Part shown: in pieces, positions 12,392-23,946 of the stretch
How the letters are laid out: every line of letters starts with the position of its first letter
Numbering within the stretch: the first letter of the stretch is position 1
Assembly (NCBI RefSeq): GCF_030704535.1
Contig: NC_081812.1
Coordinates: 16,403,001 to 16,467,000 of the forward strand
Direction of reading: 5' to 3'
Length of the DNA stretch: 64,000 nucleotides
Source: Vitis vinifera
Taxonomy: Eukaryota; Streptophyta; Magnoliopsida; Vitales; Vitaceae
Made by a program: the position numbers and the translations under genes
The notes under the pieces: model-generated
What the model saw: only the letters and a program-made list of their open reading frames with translations
The model's database searches: none
What the model was told of the DNA's origin: nothing

Positions 12392-15300
12392 TTACAATTC
12401 GCTATAATTGCGCCAAACTGCACGAAATTCCTCACGGAATGTGTTTAAACGTGCTTTCAAGTTCGGTGTTCTAAAGCTTGCATGGAGGATAGTGGCTGCA
12501 AGAGAGAGAGAGAGAGAGAGAGTATTAAAAAACGAAATGCTAAGAGAAAAAAGTGTGGAAGAAAATAAGAATGGACGAAAATACCAAGAAGACCAATGGC
12601 CAATGCCCATAGAACAGTTAAGATACTACAAGAAACAAACCAAAGGATGAAGCTCACTACAGAGAGAGGAAAGAAGAAAAAGGAAAAAGGATTAGTCAAC
12701 ATGAGATCTAAATTACTATAATAGATTATAAAAATGGCTTGGTTTGCACTGCAATGAATAAAGAAATAAATCAGAAAATTTTTATAAATACCAGAAGAGA
12801 ATATTAAGACAAACACCCAACGTGGCCGTCCACATATAAGAATTGATCTTTTAGCTGATGGGCGCCCACGAATAACAGGCCTGGTAATGAGTAGAAAGTT
12901 ATAAAAGCAGCATTCCTAAATGCTCTGCAAGAGCAATGAGAGACCAACAACAAACTTACGTGAGAGGAGGTCTCATCTTTGCAGCTAAATGTGGAGAGAA
13001 TTGCCTCACAGTTCTTGTCACCTTTTCACTAAAAGTGCCTGCAAAGCTGTAACAACAATCCTTAGCAATAACAAATGGAAAACTGAAAGAATGATAACTC
13101 ATGGGTAAATAAACACCAGGTAGCATCTCAATTGTTGTATAAAGACAAAAAAGGAATCCAGACATGTCCTTTTTACACTTCCACCAATGCAGTCATTTTT
13201 GTTGTCTATATCAACAAATTTTGCTTCTATAGCAACTGATACAGAAAAATGAGACATGATATAAATTCAATAAGAAGTATTACTGTATCACTAATGAGGA
13301 AAGAAATGATGGCCTAAGATTTTACAAATGACACTACTTATCAAAAAAAAGATTTAACAAATGACACTGCATCAACAGAGCTGAATGGCCAAAAAAAGGC
13401 ATGGTTAGGGACTAAGGCTCTAATAAGACAAACTAAAGCTATTTGATAATGAGGCAAAAACCATATTGAAAATTGTACAGGACATACAGATTATGCAAAA
13501 GTTTCTTTAGATATGACAATAGTCAAAAGTGGAATAGCAAATTCATCAGAATGATCCTTGCTAATCAGGAGCTGCCCATCTATGCACAATCAGACTCCCT
13601 CCACATCTCTCAAGACATGCACCAACATCCAACTTAGCAACTTGCACATGGCTTACAGCTTCACTTTTATTGCAGCATGAAAATTAAGGGACTGGGAATT
13701 TTGCCACCATTTAGAAGGCCCTTCCACCAAACAACTATTTGTGTGCCCACTTGCTGAATGGCATGAAAGCCCCTTCATTACTCTCACTAGGGTGGGGATG
13801 ACTTGAACAATACTGTACAGATCCAAAATTGATTGCCAAAATCATTGCTCACCAACTGACATCCTTTGACACTCCATCTCACTGTTTTCAATTTTTTTTG
13901 CCTTTTTGTAATAGGATGACCCAAACATCTCTACCACTCAGCAATGCAACACTCCCCACATTCAGCTTAAAATTTAGGTTAGGTCAATTAATTTCCTCTG
14001 CACTCAGTTATTTAAAAAGTGATTGACAAATGAACAAGGGAAGCAAAAATACAGAGTTGGAATTTGACTTATACTAAACACAGATTTCCATGGAACACTC
14101 AGAAGTCACAACCAGGACCTTATCTTCCATCTGAGAGTTTTCTAGCATCTAGGCAATGTTTTAAAAGGCTATTGAGGCTCGCCTTAAGGCTAGGCTCTGC
14201 AAATTAGCCTTGTATAGCCTCAGTTAGGGTAATTAAGGATTAAGTCTCACTCTGTCAAGGCTTATAGCTTTGAGGCTAAAGCATCAAGGTTGTTGAGGCC
14301 TAAGCCTCAAAAATTCAAAAGGTTTTAGGCCTTTGTGGGCTTTTGGTGTACATTTTTTAAGAGACTTTAAGCCTCAATATTCAATGAGTTTTAATGGGTT
14401 CTATCATCTATGCTATTGTGGGGTTTTAATATAGATTTCTTGAGTTTTGTATTGGATCCCAACTTGATTAAACCTTTTTAGGAAATAAGGGTTTAGTTAA
14501 CTTCTCAGTTAACTTTTTAAATGGAAGAGAAAAGGAGAGATTGAGAAGAAAGAATAGGGCAATAGTTGGCTGTCCTAGTGGCATATGTCAAATATAATCA
14601 TTATATTATTATTGATAGATGATAAAAATATTACTGCAATTGGTGGACAAAGGAAAATAAATATTATCAAGACCACCTTTAGCCTTTGTCTATCAAAAAA
14701 AAAAAAGACCGCCTTTAGCCTTTTAAAGGTTGCATCTAGGTGCGCAAAACTCTTATTTGAGTTACAGAGTTATATAACATGTAGAATACGAAAGTTGCAA
14801 AAATGCAATTCACAGACAAGTAAATTTCTATTAACAGAATGTTCGTGAGAGCAGAACTATTATGAGGTTCAGCTTCATGTAATCAAGTATTCCAACACCT
14901 CCTCCTTCAAGATTGTCAACGCGATACATAACAATAAAACAGAACAGGCATGAAGCAGCATACCTATCATTCAGAAAAGCAATGCTTAGCGCTGTTAAGA
15001 AAGCAGCAACAATAGCAATTGGCCTCCTCAAGAACCCCATCCCTGCAGTTGACAGGCTAATGAACATGTACCCAAATATACACAACTAAACAAATCAGAA
15101 ATTAAATCATTTTCTTGGCTTACCAAGGATGAAGACGATCATAATGAAGTAGTTCGTCCTATAGCTGCAAACACATTTAAAAATTTAAGACACAAAAAAA
15201 CAAAATCAATTCATTTTCTACTGCTAGAAAATTAAAGCTCATACAAAAGAAAAAATACTTGTACAGTTCTGATCGAGTTGATTTTATTTTTATTTTATTT

Positions 15301-15683
15301 TCATTTTCACCGCTAAGAGTATGGGATTTCAAATAAATTTCCTTCTCTATCCATCCAGTTTCTCAGCAACCAAACGGATATTACAAATTCGATGATCGAA
15401 ATACAAACCAGTTCAATACAAGAAAAACAATAAGAGTAATAATAACAGAATTAGACACCAAAAGGAGGAATAAAAGCGAAGAGGAGGCGATGAAGAAGAA
15501 GCAAGAGCAAGGACGAGAAACGTACTAGTAGAAATTACATTTGAGGCGACTGCTCCATTTGGAGTAAGATCTGGGAAGGGTGAATCTAGAGAAGAATTCA
15601 GAGAGGGGGCGCGGGGGTGTTGACCAGTCAACTTCTCGGAGAGCGTCGATCAGATCTTCCGCTGTTACGTTCCCCCAATCCAT
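12392..15683 (-). CDS. PRA1A: PRA1-family protein (PRA1.A type), seven exons
   Basis: Exons (minus strand): 15683-15526, 15164-15124, 15042-14964, 13046-12960, 12880-12792, 12656-12585, 12495-12392. All junctions are GT-AG and phases join in frame to 209 codons plus TAA. The protein begins MDWGNVTAEDLIDALREVDW and ends FREEFRAVWRNYSEL, matching plant PRA1 (prenylated Rab acceptor) family A as I know it, including total length. Known role of the family: small hydrophobic proteins of ER/Golgi/endosomal membranes that bind prenylated Rab GTPases and help vesicle trafficking. Two hydrophobic pairs are visible: exons 2-3 (FIMIVFILG..., AIVAAFLTALSIAFL) and exons 5-6 (WVFVLIFSSVSFILWF, LTVLWALAIGLL). 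Intron 3 is about 1.9 kb and holds repeats. The last intron has a CT microsatellite as its polypyrimidine tract. No break seen. Confidence 0.93.
12500..12522. repeat. (GA)n tract acting as polypyrimidine tract of PRA1 intron 6
   Basis: On the minus strand this is a CT repeat that runs directly into TTGCAG, the acceptor of the last PRA1 exon. Confidence 0.85.
13318..13368. mobile_element. Minimal LINE-tail insertion with 18-bp TSD in PRA1 intron 3
   Basis: 13318-13335 and 13351-13368 are 18-bp direct repeats with one mismatch (GATTTWACAAATGACACT). Between them is only acttatcaaaaaaaa, identical in type to the LINE 3' tail. The simplest reading is an abortive target-primed reverse transcription event. 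Confidence 0.65.
14150..14350. repeat. Degenerate MITE-like repeat in PRA1 intron 3
   Basis: The stretch is rich in recurring 'aggcct/gaggct/aaggc' words in both orientations, a pattern common in plant non-autonomous DNA elements. Exact ends and TSD were not resolved. Confidence 0.3.
14671..14723. mobile_element. Minimal LINE-tail insertion with TSD in PRA1 intron 3
   Basis: 14671-14687 and 14707-14723 are direct repeats with one difference (GACCRCCTTTAGCCTTT). The only inserted sequence is gtctatc followed by a 12-base A-run, the LINE tail type. Confidence 0.65.
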
Positions 15684-16577
15684 GTCGATCGGGTGCTCTG
15701 TGAAACCCTAGGAAAAAACTTTTAATTTGTGGTATTTGAAAAGGATGATGACGAGGAAGCAGGAGGTGAGAGAAAAAGGAGAATCGTGAGCGTGGGTGGA
15801 ATCGGTGGATGGGTGGGTTTGGAATGGCCTAATTATCTGTGGCCCTGTTGGGCTGGGTCGCGTTTTATGCTGCGGGGAGGCTACTGCCAGAGACAGTTAA
15901 TAATAATAATAATAATATATCGTAAATATATGCTCAAAAATGTGAATTACTACCCCTTTTTGTTGGTATTTTTGCTACCTCTTTGTTTTCATGTCTAAAT
16001 ACTAATGTAATAGTTGACTTTTGGCCTTTTCATGATTGTGAGGGCAACCATTTAGAATGAAAATAAATATAACTTGATCGGACGAATTCCAATTTTATTT
16101 AAAATTTTCGTTTTTTTTTTCCTTCTTTTATTCTTTACCTCATTTATAAGACTCATGACTATGAAATGGAAAAGACTCATCCTCCTCTTAAACTTCTCTC
16201 CCACGTCAAGTGCTGTTATTATTATCATTGAGGAAAAATTATTTGATATTGCATATATTTTTATTTGGTTTATCTAATTTTTAGAAAAAATATACATATT
16301 TAAATTATTCTATAAACTCTTTGAAGCCTAAAATTTAGTAAAAAAAATTATATGCTTTTACAACAAAAGTTGTGTAAAAATAATGATAATAACTTATATA
16401 CTTTTATAGCATGAAGTTGCATAGAATAATAACCATATATTCTTGTAGATTAAAATTATATATTATTTTTATGGTACAAAGTTATATCATAATTTATATA
16501 ATTTATACTCTATATGTATTATCAGGCTAAGAAGGAGTAATTAAAAAATAATACTAACACATTATTTTATACATTCA
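15684..16577. other. PRA1 promoter side and AT-rich spacer
   Basis: The first part should hold the 5' UTR and promoter of the minus-strand PRA1 gene (CTAGGGTTTC lies just upstream of the ATG). An 89-codon plus-strand ORF at 15729-15998 overlaps it and shows no domain. The rest is AT-rich with no supported feature. Confidence 0.4.
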
Positions 16578-16651
16578 TGTCTGAGCCCGGGTTCGAACCG
16601 GGGACCTCTAGTGTGTGAGACTAGCGTGATAACCAACTACACCACCCAGAC
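16578..16651 (-). tRNA. trnV-CAC: tRNA-Val(CAC)
   Basis: A full cloverleaf can be folded on the minus strand. The acceptor stem GTCTGGG pairs with CTCAGAC plus a discriminator A. The D-arm contains TGGTGTAGTTGG (box A). The anticodon stem CTAGT/ACTAG encloses loop CTCACAC with anticodon CAC. The T-arm is CCCGGTTCGAACCCGGG (box B). It is 74 nt, intronless and without encoded CCA, as expected for a nuclear tRNA. It delivers valine to GUG codons. Confidence 0.93.
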
Positions 16652-16749
16652 AGATGTTAGTTTTTGATAAAATATATATAATGTTTAAATTTTTGATAAA
16701 ATATATGTAATGTTTAAATTTTTAAAGGTTTTTTTTTTTAATAAAAAAA

Positions 16750-16822
16750 TTCACATGAAGGGTTTTGAACCCCATACTTAAGAAAATGTTAAAATATCAT
16801 TCATTACTATTACACCATACCA
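16750..16822 (-). other. tRNA-like relic
   Basis: The minus strand has a box-A-like TGGTGTAATAG and, about 45 nt on, a box-B-like GGTTCAAAACC in the spacing of a tRNA, but no proper acceptor or anticodon stem. It is either a decayed tRNA or part of a tRNA-derived repeat. Confidence 0.35.
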
Positions 16823-17086
16823 TAAGTTCATTGTTTTATGCTATTTCTAAAATATGTTTTCATTTTTTATGAACTTACGGAATATGTTTTTCATTTTTTA
16901 TGAACTTCTAATATGATGTTATGTTGCGGTATAAATTATTCTCTCTTTTTAATATATTTTACCTTACTTAAAAAAGTTTAAAATCCGTCATATTAAATTC
17001 AAATTTGTGAAACCTTAATAGGGTATTGTTCAAAAAATTCCATCATTAATAGGATGATAGTAAGATTCATGATACTAGAATAGGTA

Positions 17087-18015
17087 ATGTTTTTAAAATC
17101 GGATCGAACTAGCCAATCAAACTAGATGAATCGTCAACTGGTGGCCTTTCCAATCCGGTTTGTTGAATCCAACCATTCAGCAGTTGAATCGGTATTGAAC
17201 TGTTTGAATCGTCAATTGGGGCATTGAGTTGGATGAACCATCCAGTTCTTAAGGAACCGGTCAAAGGCTAATTAACCCAAAATTTAATTGGACTCCTCAC
17301 ATTCAAAGGCTATGTTTACTCAAAGCCATATCCAAGCTCATTGCCCACACTTGTGTGTGATACCGTAATTGTTTCAGGGTATTTAAATAGCCTGATGCTA
17401 CAAAATTTCAATGTGAGATTCATTTGAAGATGGAAAAAACCGTTTTTATTGATGTGAGATTCATTTGAAGATGAGGAAAAATGTTTTTTATTTATTTATG
17501 GCGCCTAAGAGGATTTGAACCATTAACTTGTAATTATAAAATGTAAGGCATGAACCATTATACCATTATGGTTTTAGCATATGTTAGCGTAGACACATTG
17601 ATTTTTTTTTCTTCTATAAACCATTAAATAAATATAAATATTTACATTCATTTTATTTTTATAATAATTATACGATGAAAATAATATAAATTTATTAATA
17701 TAATAAATTTTAAATATAATAAGATATATGAATAAAATTAAATATTATTATTTTTCTTTAATCTTAAATATATATTCATACTTAAATATTATATATGTTT
17801 TTTAAATAAAAATTAAATATTATTAAAAAAATTAATTCTAAATATTGATTATTTTTTTATAATTAATCTTCTTTTTATATAATATATAAATTATTAATTT
17901 ATATATTTATTATATCACCGATTTAATTACGATTCAATCACTTATTTGATTATTGAAACGTAAATCGATAATTTTTTTTAATGTAATGATTGGTCCGCTT
18001 TTAATAACATTCAAT
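17087..18015. mobile_element. TIR-bounded non-autonomous DNA element (MITE-like)
   Basis: The left end (aatgtttttaaaatcggatc) and the reverse complement of the right end (aatgttattaaaagcggacc) are imperfect inverted repeats with about four mismatches. The first 200 bp are rich in ccggtt/gaaccg words typical of such elements. There is no transposase ORF, and the TSD could not be settled by eye. Confidence 0.45.
17499..17571 (-). other. tRNA-like relic inside the TIR element
   Basis: The minus strand shows TGGTATAATGG, a good match to pol III box A, and GGTTCAAATCC, a match to box B, at tRNA spacing, ending near CTTAGGCGCC. The anticodon arm is AT-rich and does not pair well, so this is a relic or a tRNA-derived module. 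Confidence 0.4.
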
Positions 18016-18732
18016 AAGTATTAAGTAACAATGTGCGGAACAAAAAAAAAAAAAAAACACATTATTCTTCTCTTTTATAATAAAGGTTGACAGGCATGGG
18101 CCATGCTAACGTTGTAGTGTACTTGCATCTCAACAGCTGAGTAAATGGTGGGATGAAATTGAAATTAGATGTAGACGTGATGAATCTGGGTGATTAGATC
18201 GGCATCAAAGCCTCATGGCAGTCGTTTAAGTCTGCTGGCCACCAGCCAATAAGCATTCGCCACGTCCCTATGCCCAATCCATACGGGGACCTAGGCCTAT
18301 TAAATCCTACACTGCCCCAGAACCAGCACCGCTTGTGTGCACGATACGCACCCGGCACACCGTAGGATGGAAGCCCCCTGAGGAGAAAACCCATTTGGAT
18401 TTGCCACATTATTGCCTCTGATCTGGATCGCTTGCGCCCTCGTTCTATCATATCCCTGTAGTTAACGCCACCAAATCCGACACGCTCATCTCCCAAATCG
18501 AGCTCCTTAATTATACTTAATTTACATTAAACTAATCAACAACGGGACTCTTACAATTAAACAAATCTCTATTAATCTCACCCCTTCATCTCCAGTCTTC
18601 ATCTCTACCAAAACAGACTTCGGGTCGGATTCACGAGGGTCCGTTTCTTTTGTTATCTCATCACTCCTGGAAAACCTTCAGTTTCGACGGTTGGAGCTGG
18701 TTTTTGGGAGTCTAGGGTTTTGAATTTGGACT
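18016..18732. other. ATG1 promoter and 5' UTR region
   Basis: Spacer upstream of the ATG1 start codon. The GC content rises after about 18200. A 100-codon minus-strand ORF at 18194-18496 has no recognisable domain and is not called. Confidence 0.45.
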
Positions 18733-21700
18733 ATGGCTCAGACCCCGAGCAGAGGGCGAGTGGTTGGGGACTATCTGGTGGGTCGGCAGATAGGGTCAGG
18801 ATCGTTCTCGGTGGTGTGGCATGCAAGGCACCGAGTTCATGGAACCGAGGTGGCGATTAAGGAGATCGTGACGGGTCGGTTGAACAAGAAATTGCAGGAA
18901 AGTCTGATGTCGGAGATCTTTATTTTGAAGAAGATCAATCATCCAAATATTATTCGTTTACATGATATAATTGAGGTTCGGAATATCTATTCGATGAATT
19001 ATTTGTACTTTCTTGCTACGTTATTTATTTATTTGTTTGTTTCTGTTGCTGTAATGATTGTTGGAGGAGGGGGTTATGACCTAATTCTCTTTTTTATTGT
19101 TGACAAACTGGAGGGAAAGATAAGAAAAGAAATTTGGAAATCGTATTTCTGGTTGTGTCCGTTCTTGAAGAAGCAGAGAGGGAAAATAGATAAAAATTCA
19201 ACTTGACTCCAGTTTGCCATTTCTCAAAAATTTAAGACCAGAAGCTGCTTCGTTTTCTCTCTGCAAAAAGACTATAACATTCTCTAGAATTTTCTGGAAT
19301 CGAAGAGCTGTGAAATTATGTTATTCTAGATAAATTGGAACTAGCACTTTAAGCTGAGATTGCAAGGGGATTATGGATTACTGTTAGAAGGCATTTGGTT
19401 TTGCTGAGTTGGATTTGATTTGGAATTTCAATTTTGTGGATACCAAACACATTGCTTCTATGTGGAACTGTTGTTGTTGTTTATATGTTTATATTTTGTT
19501 GATGATTTGGGGTATATTGAAACGAAGTCAAATCAAAATCTATTGTTGTGTACACAAGATCTAGAATAGTTTTACTGTTTCTAGTGGCTTTGAGCACCAT
19601 ACTTTCAGTGGAAGTTTTGTTAAATTATGGCTTTGATCACTGGGAGATGATAGCCCCATTTAAATTATTTTCCTTCTTGGTGATTTACGTGGGCTAAGAC
19701 ATCAAATTGAAGATAAGGATTTTTGAGCAGTACTTGACGGGGTGAGTAACAGGTTTTTCAAGGGGTTATTTGGGAGGATTATGATTGGAGAGTGTAAAAT
19801 AATACTTGGAACAATTGATCTTTTCCTGTACTAAGTTATAAAATTTCTCCTGGGACTTGTACTAATTGGGGAAAAGCTTGTATAAAAAATCCATTGTTGA
19901 AAGATAAGAATTGGGTTGAGTGGAAGTAATGGATCATGGTGCACCTAATATTTCTATAATTCTGTATACATTTTTTTTCCTTCTGGATGAAAAATCTCAG
20001 CCTTTATGCATGAACCCTAAATAATCTCTCTCCAAATTTTATTGGGTTATTAGTTTTAAAGTTTATCTCCTATATGCACCATTAGGTTCCTGGAAAGATA
20101 CACCTTGTTTTGGAATACTGCCGAGGGGGTGATCTTTCCATGTATATTCAAAGCTATGTAAGAGTTCCAGAAGCAACTGCAAAGCACTTCATGCAGCAGC
20201 TAGGTATGTCTTACACTTGTCTGGTTGTTTCTTCACTTCTTTTCTTTGTATCTTCAATGATTCATGTAATGACGTTGGTGAACTTGTGCATTTCACAGCG
20301 GCTGGTTTACAAGTTCTTCGTGATAATAATCTTATACATCGAGATCTAAAGCCACAGGTTTGTTTTAGTTGTTTCTGTTTTAGTGTGTCAGTTCTGTTTC
20401 AAGTTTGTGACTATTTTGTTATGCGTATCCATCCATCCACCTGTTCCCTCAAAAAAGATGCTAGTTTTTGCTGAAAATTGCGTTTTCTGTTTGATTTTCT
20501 TAGCTATAGAGATGAACGAATTGGAACTGTATGGGTGACAATGGTATAATCTGGTTGACTAAAATTTTCAGCAAGATTGTAAAAGATTTACACTTTGTTT
20601 GGTTTGTCACTAATGAGAGGAGAGAAGGTAGAAGCATCCTAAAACCAAGCTCGACTTTTTATACTTCTAGCCTTAAGTTTATAATTTTCTGAAGGATAAA
20701 ATTTGCATCCTCCATTCAGTATATTGATGATGCTGATTTTGAACATTATGGTAGTTACGTATGCTGGAGGAGTATGGGAATAGTTGGCAAAGACAAATCA
20801 ATTTCAAATGACAACAGGTTTATACCAAGGGCTGACATCGAGCTCTTACCTTGTATCAGTCATGGATAAAATCATGAGGCATATCCAGGATAAGGTTCCA
20901 AGATTGGAAAAAGTTCAAAGGGACTTTCTATGGGGAGGAGGTCTCTTGAAAATAAGCCTCACTTAGTGAGTTGGCACAAAGTTTGTAAGCTAAGGGTGGA
21001 AGGAGGACTAGGCATTCATAATCTTTCTATTTTGAATAAGGCTTTAATAGGCAAATGAAGTTGGAGGTTCATGTCAGAAGGGGAGCCCTCGTAGAAGAAA
21101 GTAATAATTGGTAAGTGTGGAGTGGAAGAAGGGGGTTGGTGCTCTTTGGAGGTGAGGGAGGGTTATGGTGTAGGGTTGTGGAAGGCTATAAGGAAAGGAT
21201 GGGATGCTTTCAAAAGCAAGATTTCCTATGATTTGGGCAATGGAAGAAGGATAAGATTTTGGAAGCACATTTGGTGTGGGGACACCCCTTTGAGGACCTC
21301 TTTGCCCTCTTTGTTCATTATAGCCACCTCAAAGGATGCTTGTGTCTGTGATGCTTGGGAGCAGGCTGATCTTGGGGGGTGTTGGAACCCCCGTTTTGTA
21401 AAGAATTTTCAAGATTGGGAGTTGGGTTGTGTTGAAGCACTTCTTTTGCGTTTGCATGGTAAATCAGTGAGTAGGGAGGTGGGTGACAAGGTGGTGTGGA
21501 TGGCTACGAAGGGCGGCCAGTTTTTAGTTAAATCCTTCTATTATGGGATGGTTTAGAGGGGTTTAGGATCTTTCCCGGCAAGACTTATTTGGAATTATTG
21601 GGCTCCAATAAAAGTGAGTTTTCTTGTTTGGAAATCAATTTGGAAAGGGATTCTAAATGTGGACAGCTTGAAGAGGAGAGATTGAACTTTGGTGAACAGA

Positions 21701-23898
21701 TGTTTTCTATGCAAAGGTGAGAAGGAATCTTGCGATCACATCTTTCATCATTGTTCCAAGGCAAGTTTGTTATGGCAGTTGGTCTTCTCCTTGTTTGGAG
21801 TGGTTTTGGTGTTGCATACCTCAGTCCAACTGTCCAAGCAATGCTTCTTAGTTAGCATAATTGATCCGTTGGGAAGAGGAGAAAGAAGGCGTGAAATGTT
21901 GTTTCTCTTTGTTTGTTTTGGACTATTAGGAAAGAGAGAAATAAAAGGGCTTTTGATAATATTAAGCTTTCAGATCAAGAGTTAAAATTCTCTTTTCTGT
22001 ATTACTTTTTTAGAATGGACTAAAGAGGGTCTAGGGCAAGAGTCATTCTCTATGATTGATTTTATCGATTGGTCAAGTTACCAATAAGAGGAGGGTTTTC
22101 TTGTTTTTTCTTTGGTGCACACATGTATACTTCCTATGTACATGGTGTAGCCTTTTTTGGCTCTTTAATATATCTTTTGGTCTTTTGCCTATCAAAAAAA
22201 TTGATAACTTTGTTTTGGTTAATCAGACTTGAGTGTGGATTAATTATAAGTTAGAACTTGAGAGGAACTTTAGAATCTAAAAGTCATAGGATAAGCATGG
22301 TGAAATGGGGTCTATGGAATCTTACTACATGAAGTACTGATTTTGGGCAAACAATTTTCTTAGACGAAACCATTATGTGACAGATCCTGACCATCTATGC
22401 AGACCATAACTTTGTCTCATCAACTCAAATACTTGGGTGCTTGTAAGTTCCACTTTCAAACATGTGTCTTTTTTTTATTAGGAACCCAAGCCAGCCAACC
22501 AATGTATGGTATGAGAGAATTGACACCAATAGAAACAAGTGAAGAGCATAATGGAAAAGCAGTAAATGATGGTCAAATAGTTTAAGTGAGTGCTGCAGTA
22601 CTTTGGACCTTGACAGAATATTTTTGTCTTTAGACAGAGTCAGCAAACTATTGGTTCAGGAAGATTATCACTGCATTCTCTTTTTATTTTTATCCTCTGC
22701 AAATACTATGGGAATTTTAGTGACGGGTATTCTTTATGCTGTATATCCTGTGCAAAAGAGGCATTGCATAAGATCTAATTCCATTTGTCATATGTATTAC
22801 TTGGAACAGAATCTTCTTCTCTCCACAAATGACAACAATTCAGTCCTGAAGATTGCTGATTTTGGATTTGCAAGGTAAAATTCATATTATCTTTTACATT
22901 TTGTATGTGGGTTTTGATGGTGATTACTTTTGAAATCTTTTTGAGCAATCCTATAAGATTCTTTCTTTTAATACATTCTTTTTCTTTTTATTTTTTTTGT
23001 TTATTTTTCTTTTTTGAGAACACTTGATAGTCTAACTTTTAGCAAAACCAAGTTGTGATATTAACATTACATGACAAAGTTTTAACAAGTTTTCCTCAGT
23101 TTGTATTCCAAAATGATTCAATAAATTGAACTTTCTCATGAGTCTCCTGATTTCAAAGGGTGTAAATATTCATTGAAATGAAACCTGTTCTCTTTCATTT
23201 TAATAATCCTTTTGTTTCACGTTTCTAGTTTCTAGTACAGCTAAATGGGCTATATAGTTAAGGTCCTTTCAATAAGTTTATATGTTCCAATTCTTTTTTG
23301 GCAGATCTCTACAACCTAGAGGTCTTGCAGAAACATTGTGTGGTTCACCACTGTACATGGCGCCAGAGATAATGCAACTTCAGAAATATGACGCAAAGGT
23401 GATATTTACTTTCTCCATCTGTAAGAATCCATCCATTTTCTCACATAACCTTCTCCTATTAACTTGAACCAAATACGCAGGCAGATCTCTGGAGTGTTGG
23501 TGCCATTCTCTTTCAACTTGTGACTGGAAGAACACCATTTACAGGCAACAATCAGATACAGGTTTTTTTTCTTTTTCTTTTTTTTAGCCATCTGAAATAA
23601 TCATTTGTAGTGGTTGGGTTTTCAACTTGGTTTAATTATTGATTCTTCTTGTGTTTAATTTAAGTAGTAATAATTCTCTAGCTAGGTTTAATATGTCTTT
23701 CTTTGTGCCCTTAACTTTTCCTTGATTAACTTTTTGTCTCGTTTCTTGAGCAGTTGCTCCAAAACATTGTTAAATCTAGTGAATTGCATTTCCCTCCTGA
23801 TAATAATGATTTGAGTGCTGACTGCAAAGATTTGTGTCAGAAATTGCTGCGCCGCAATCCAGGTATTTCACAGAATTTAGCTCGAAACTGGCAGCATT

Positions 23899-23946
<48 letters not shown>

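Noticed and set aside
18194..18496. 100-codon minus-strand ORF upstream of ATG1
   Set aside because: No recognisable motif, overlaps the likely ATG1 promoter; GC-richer base composition is enough to open a frame.
23406..23591. Minus-strand ORF over ATG1 exon 6
   Set aside because: Antisense shadow of a kinase exon and intron.
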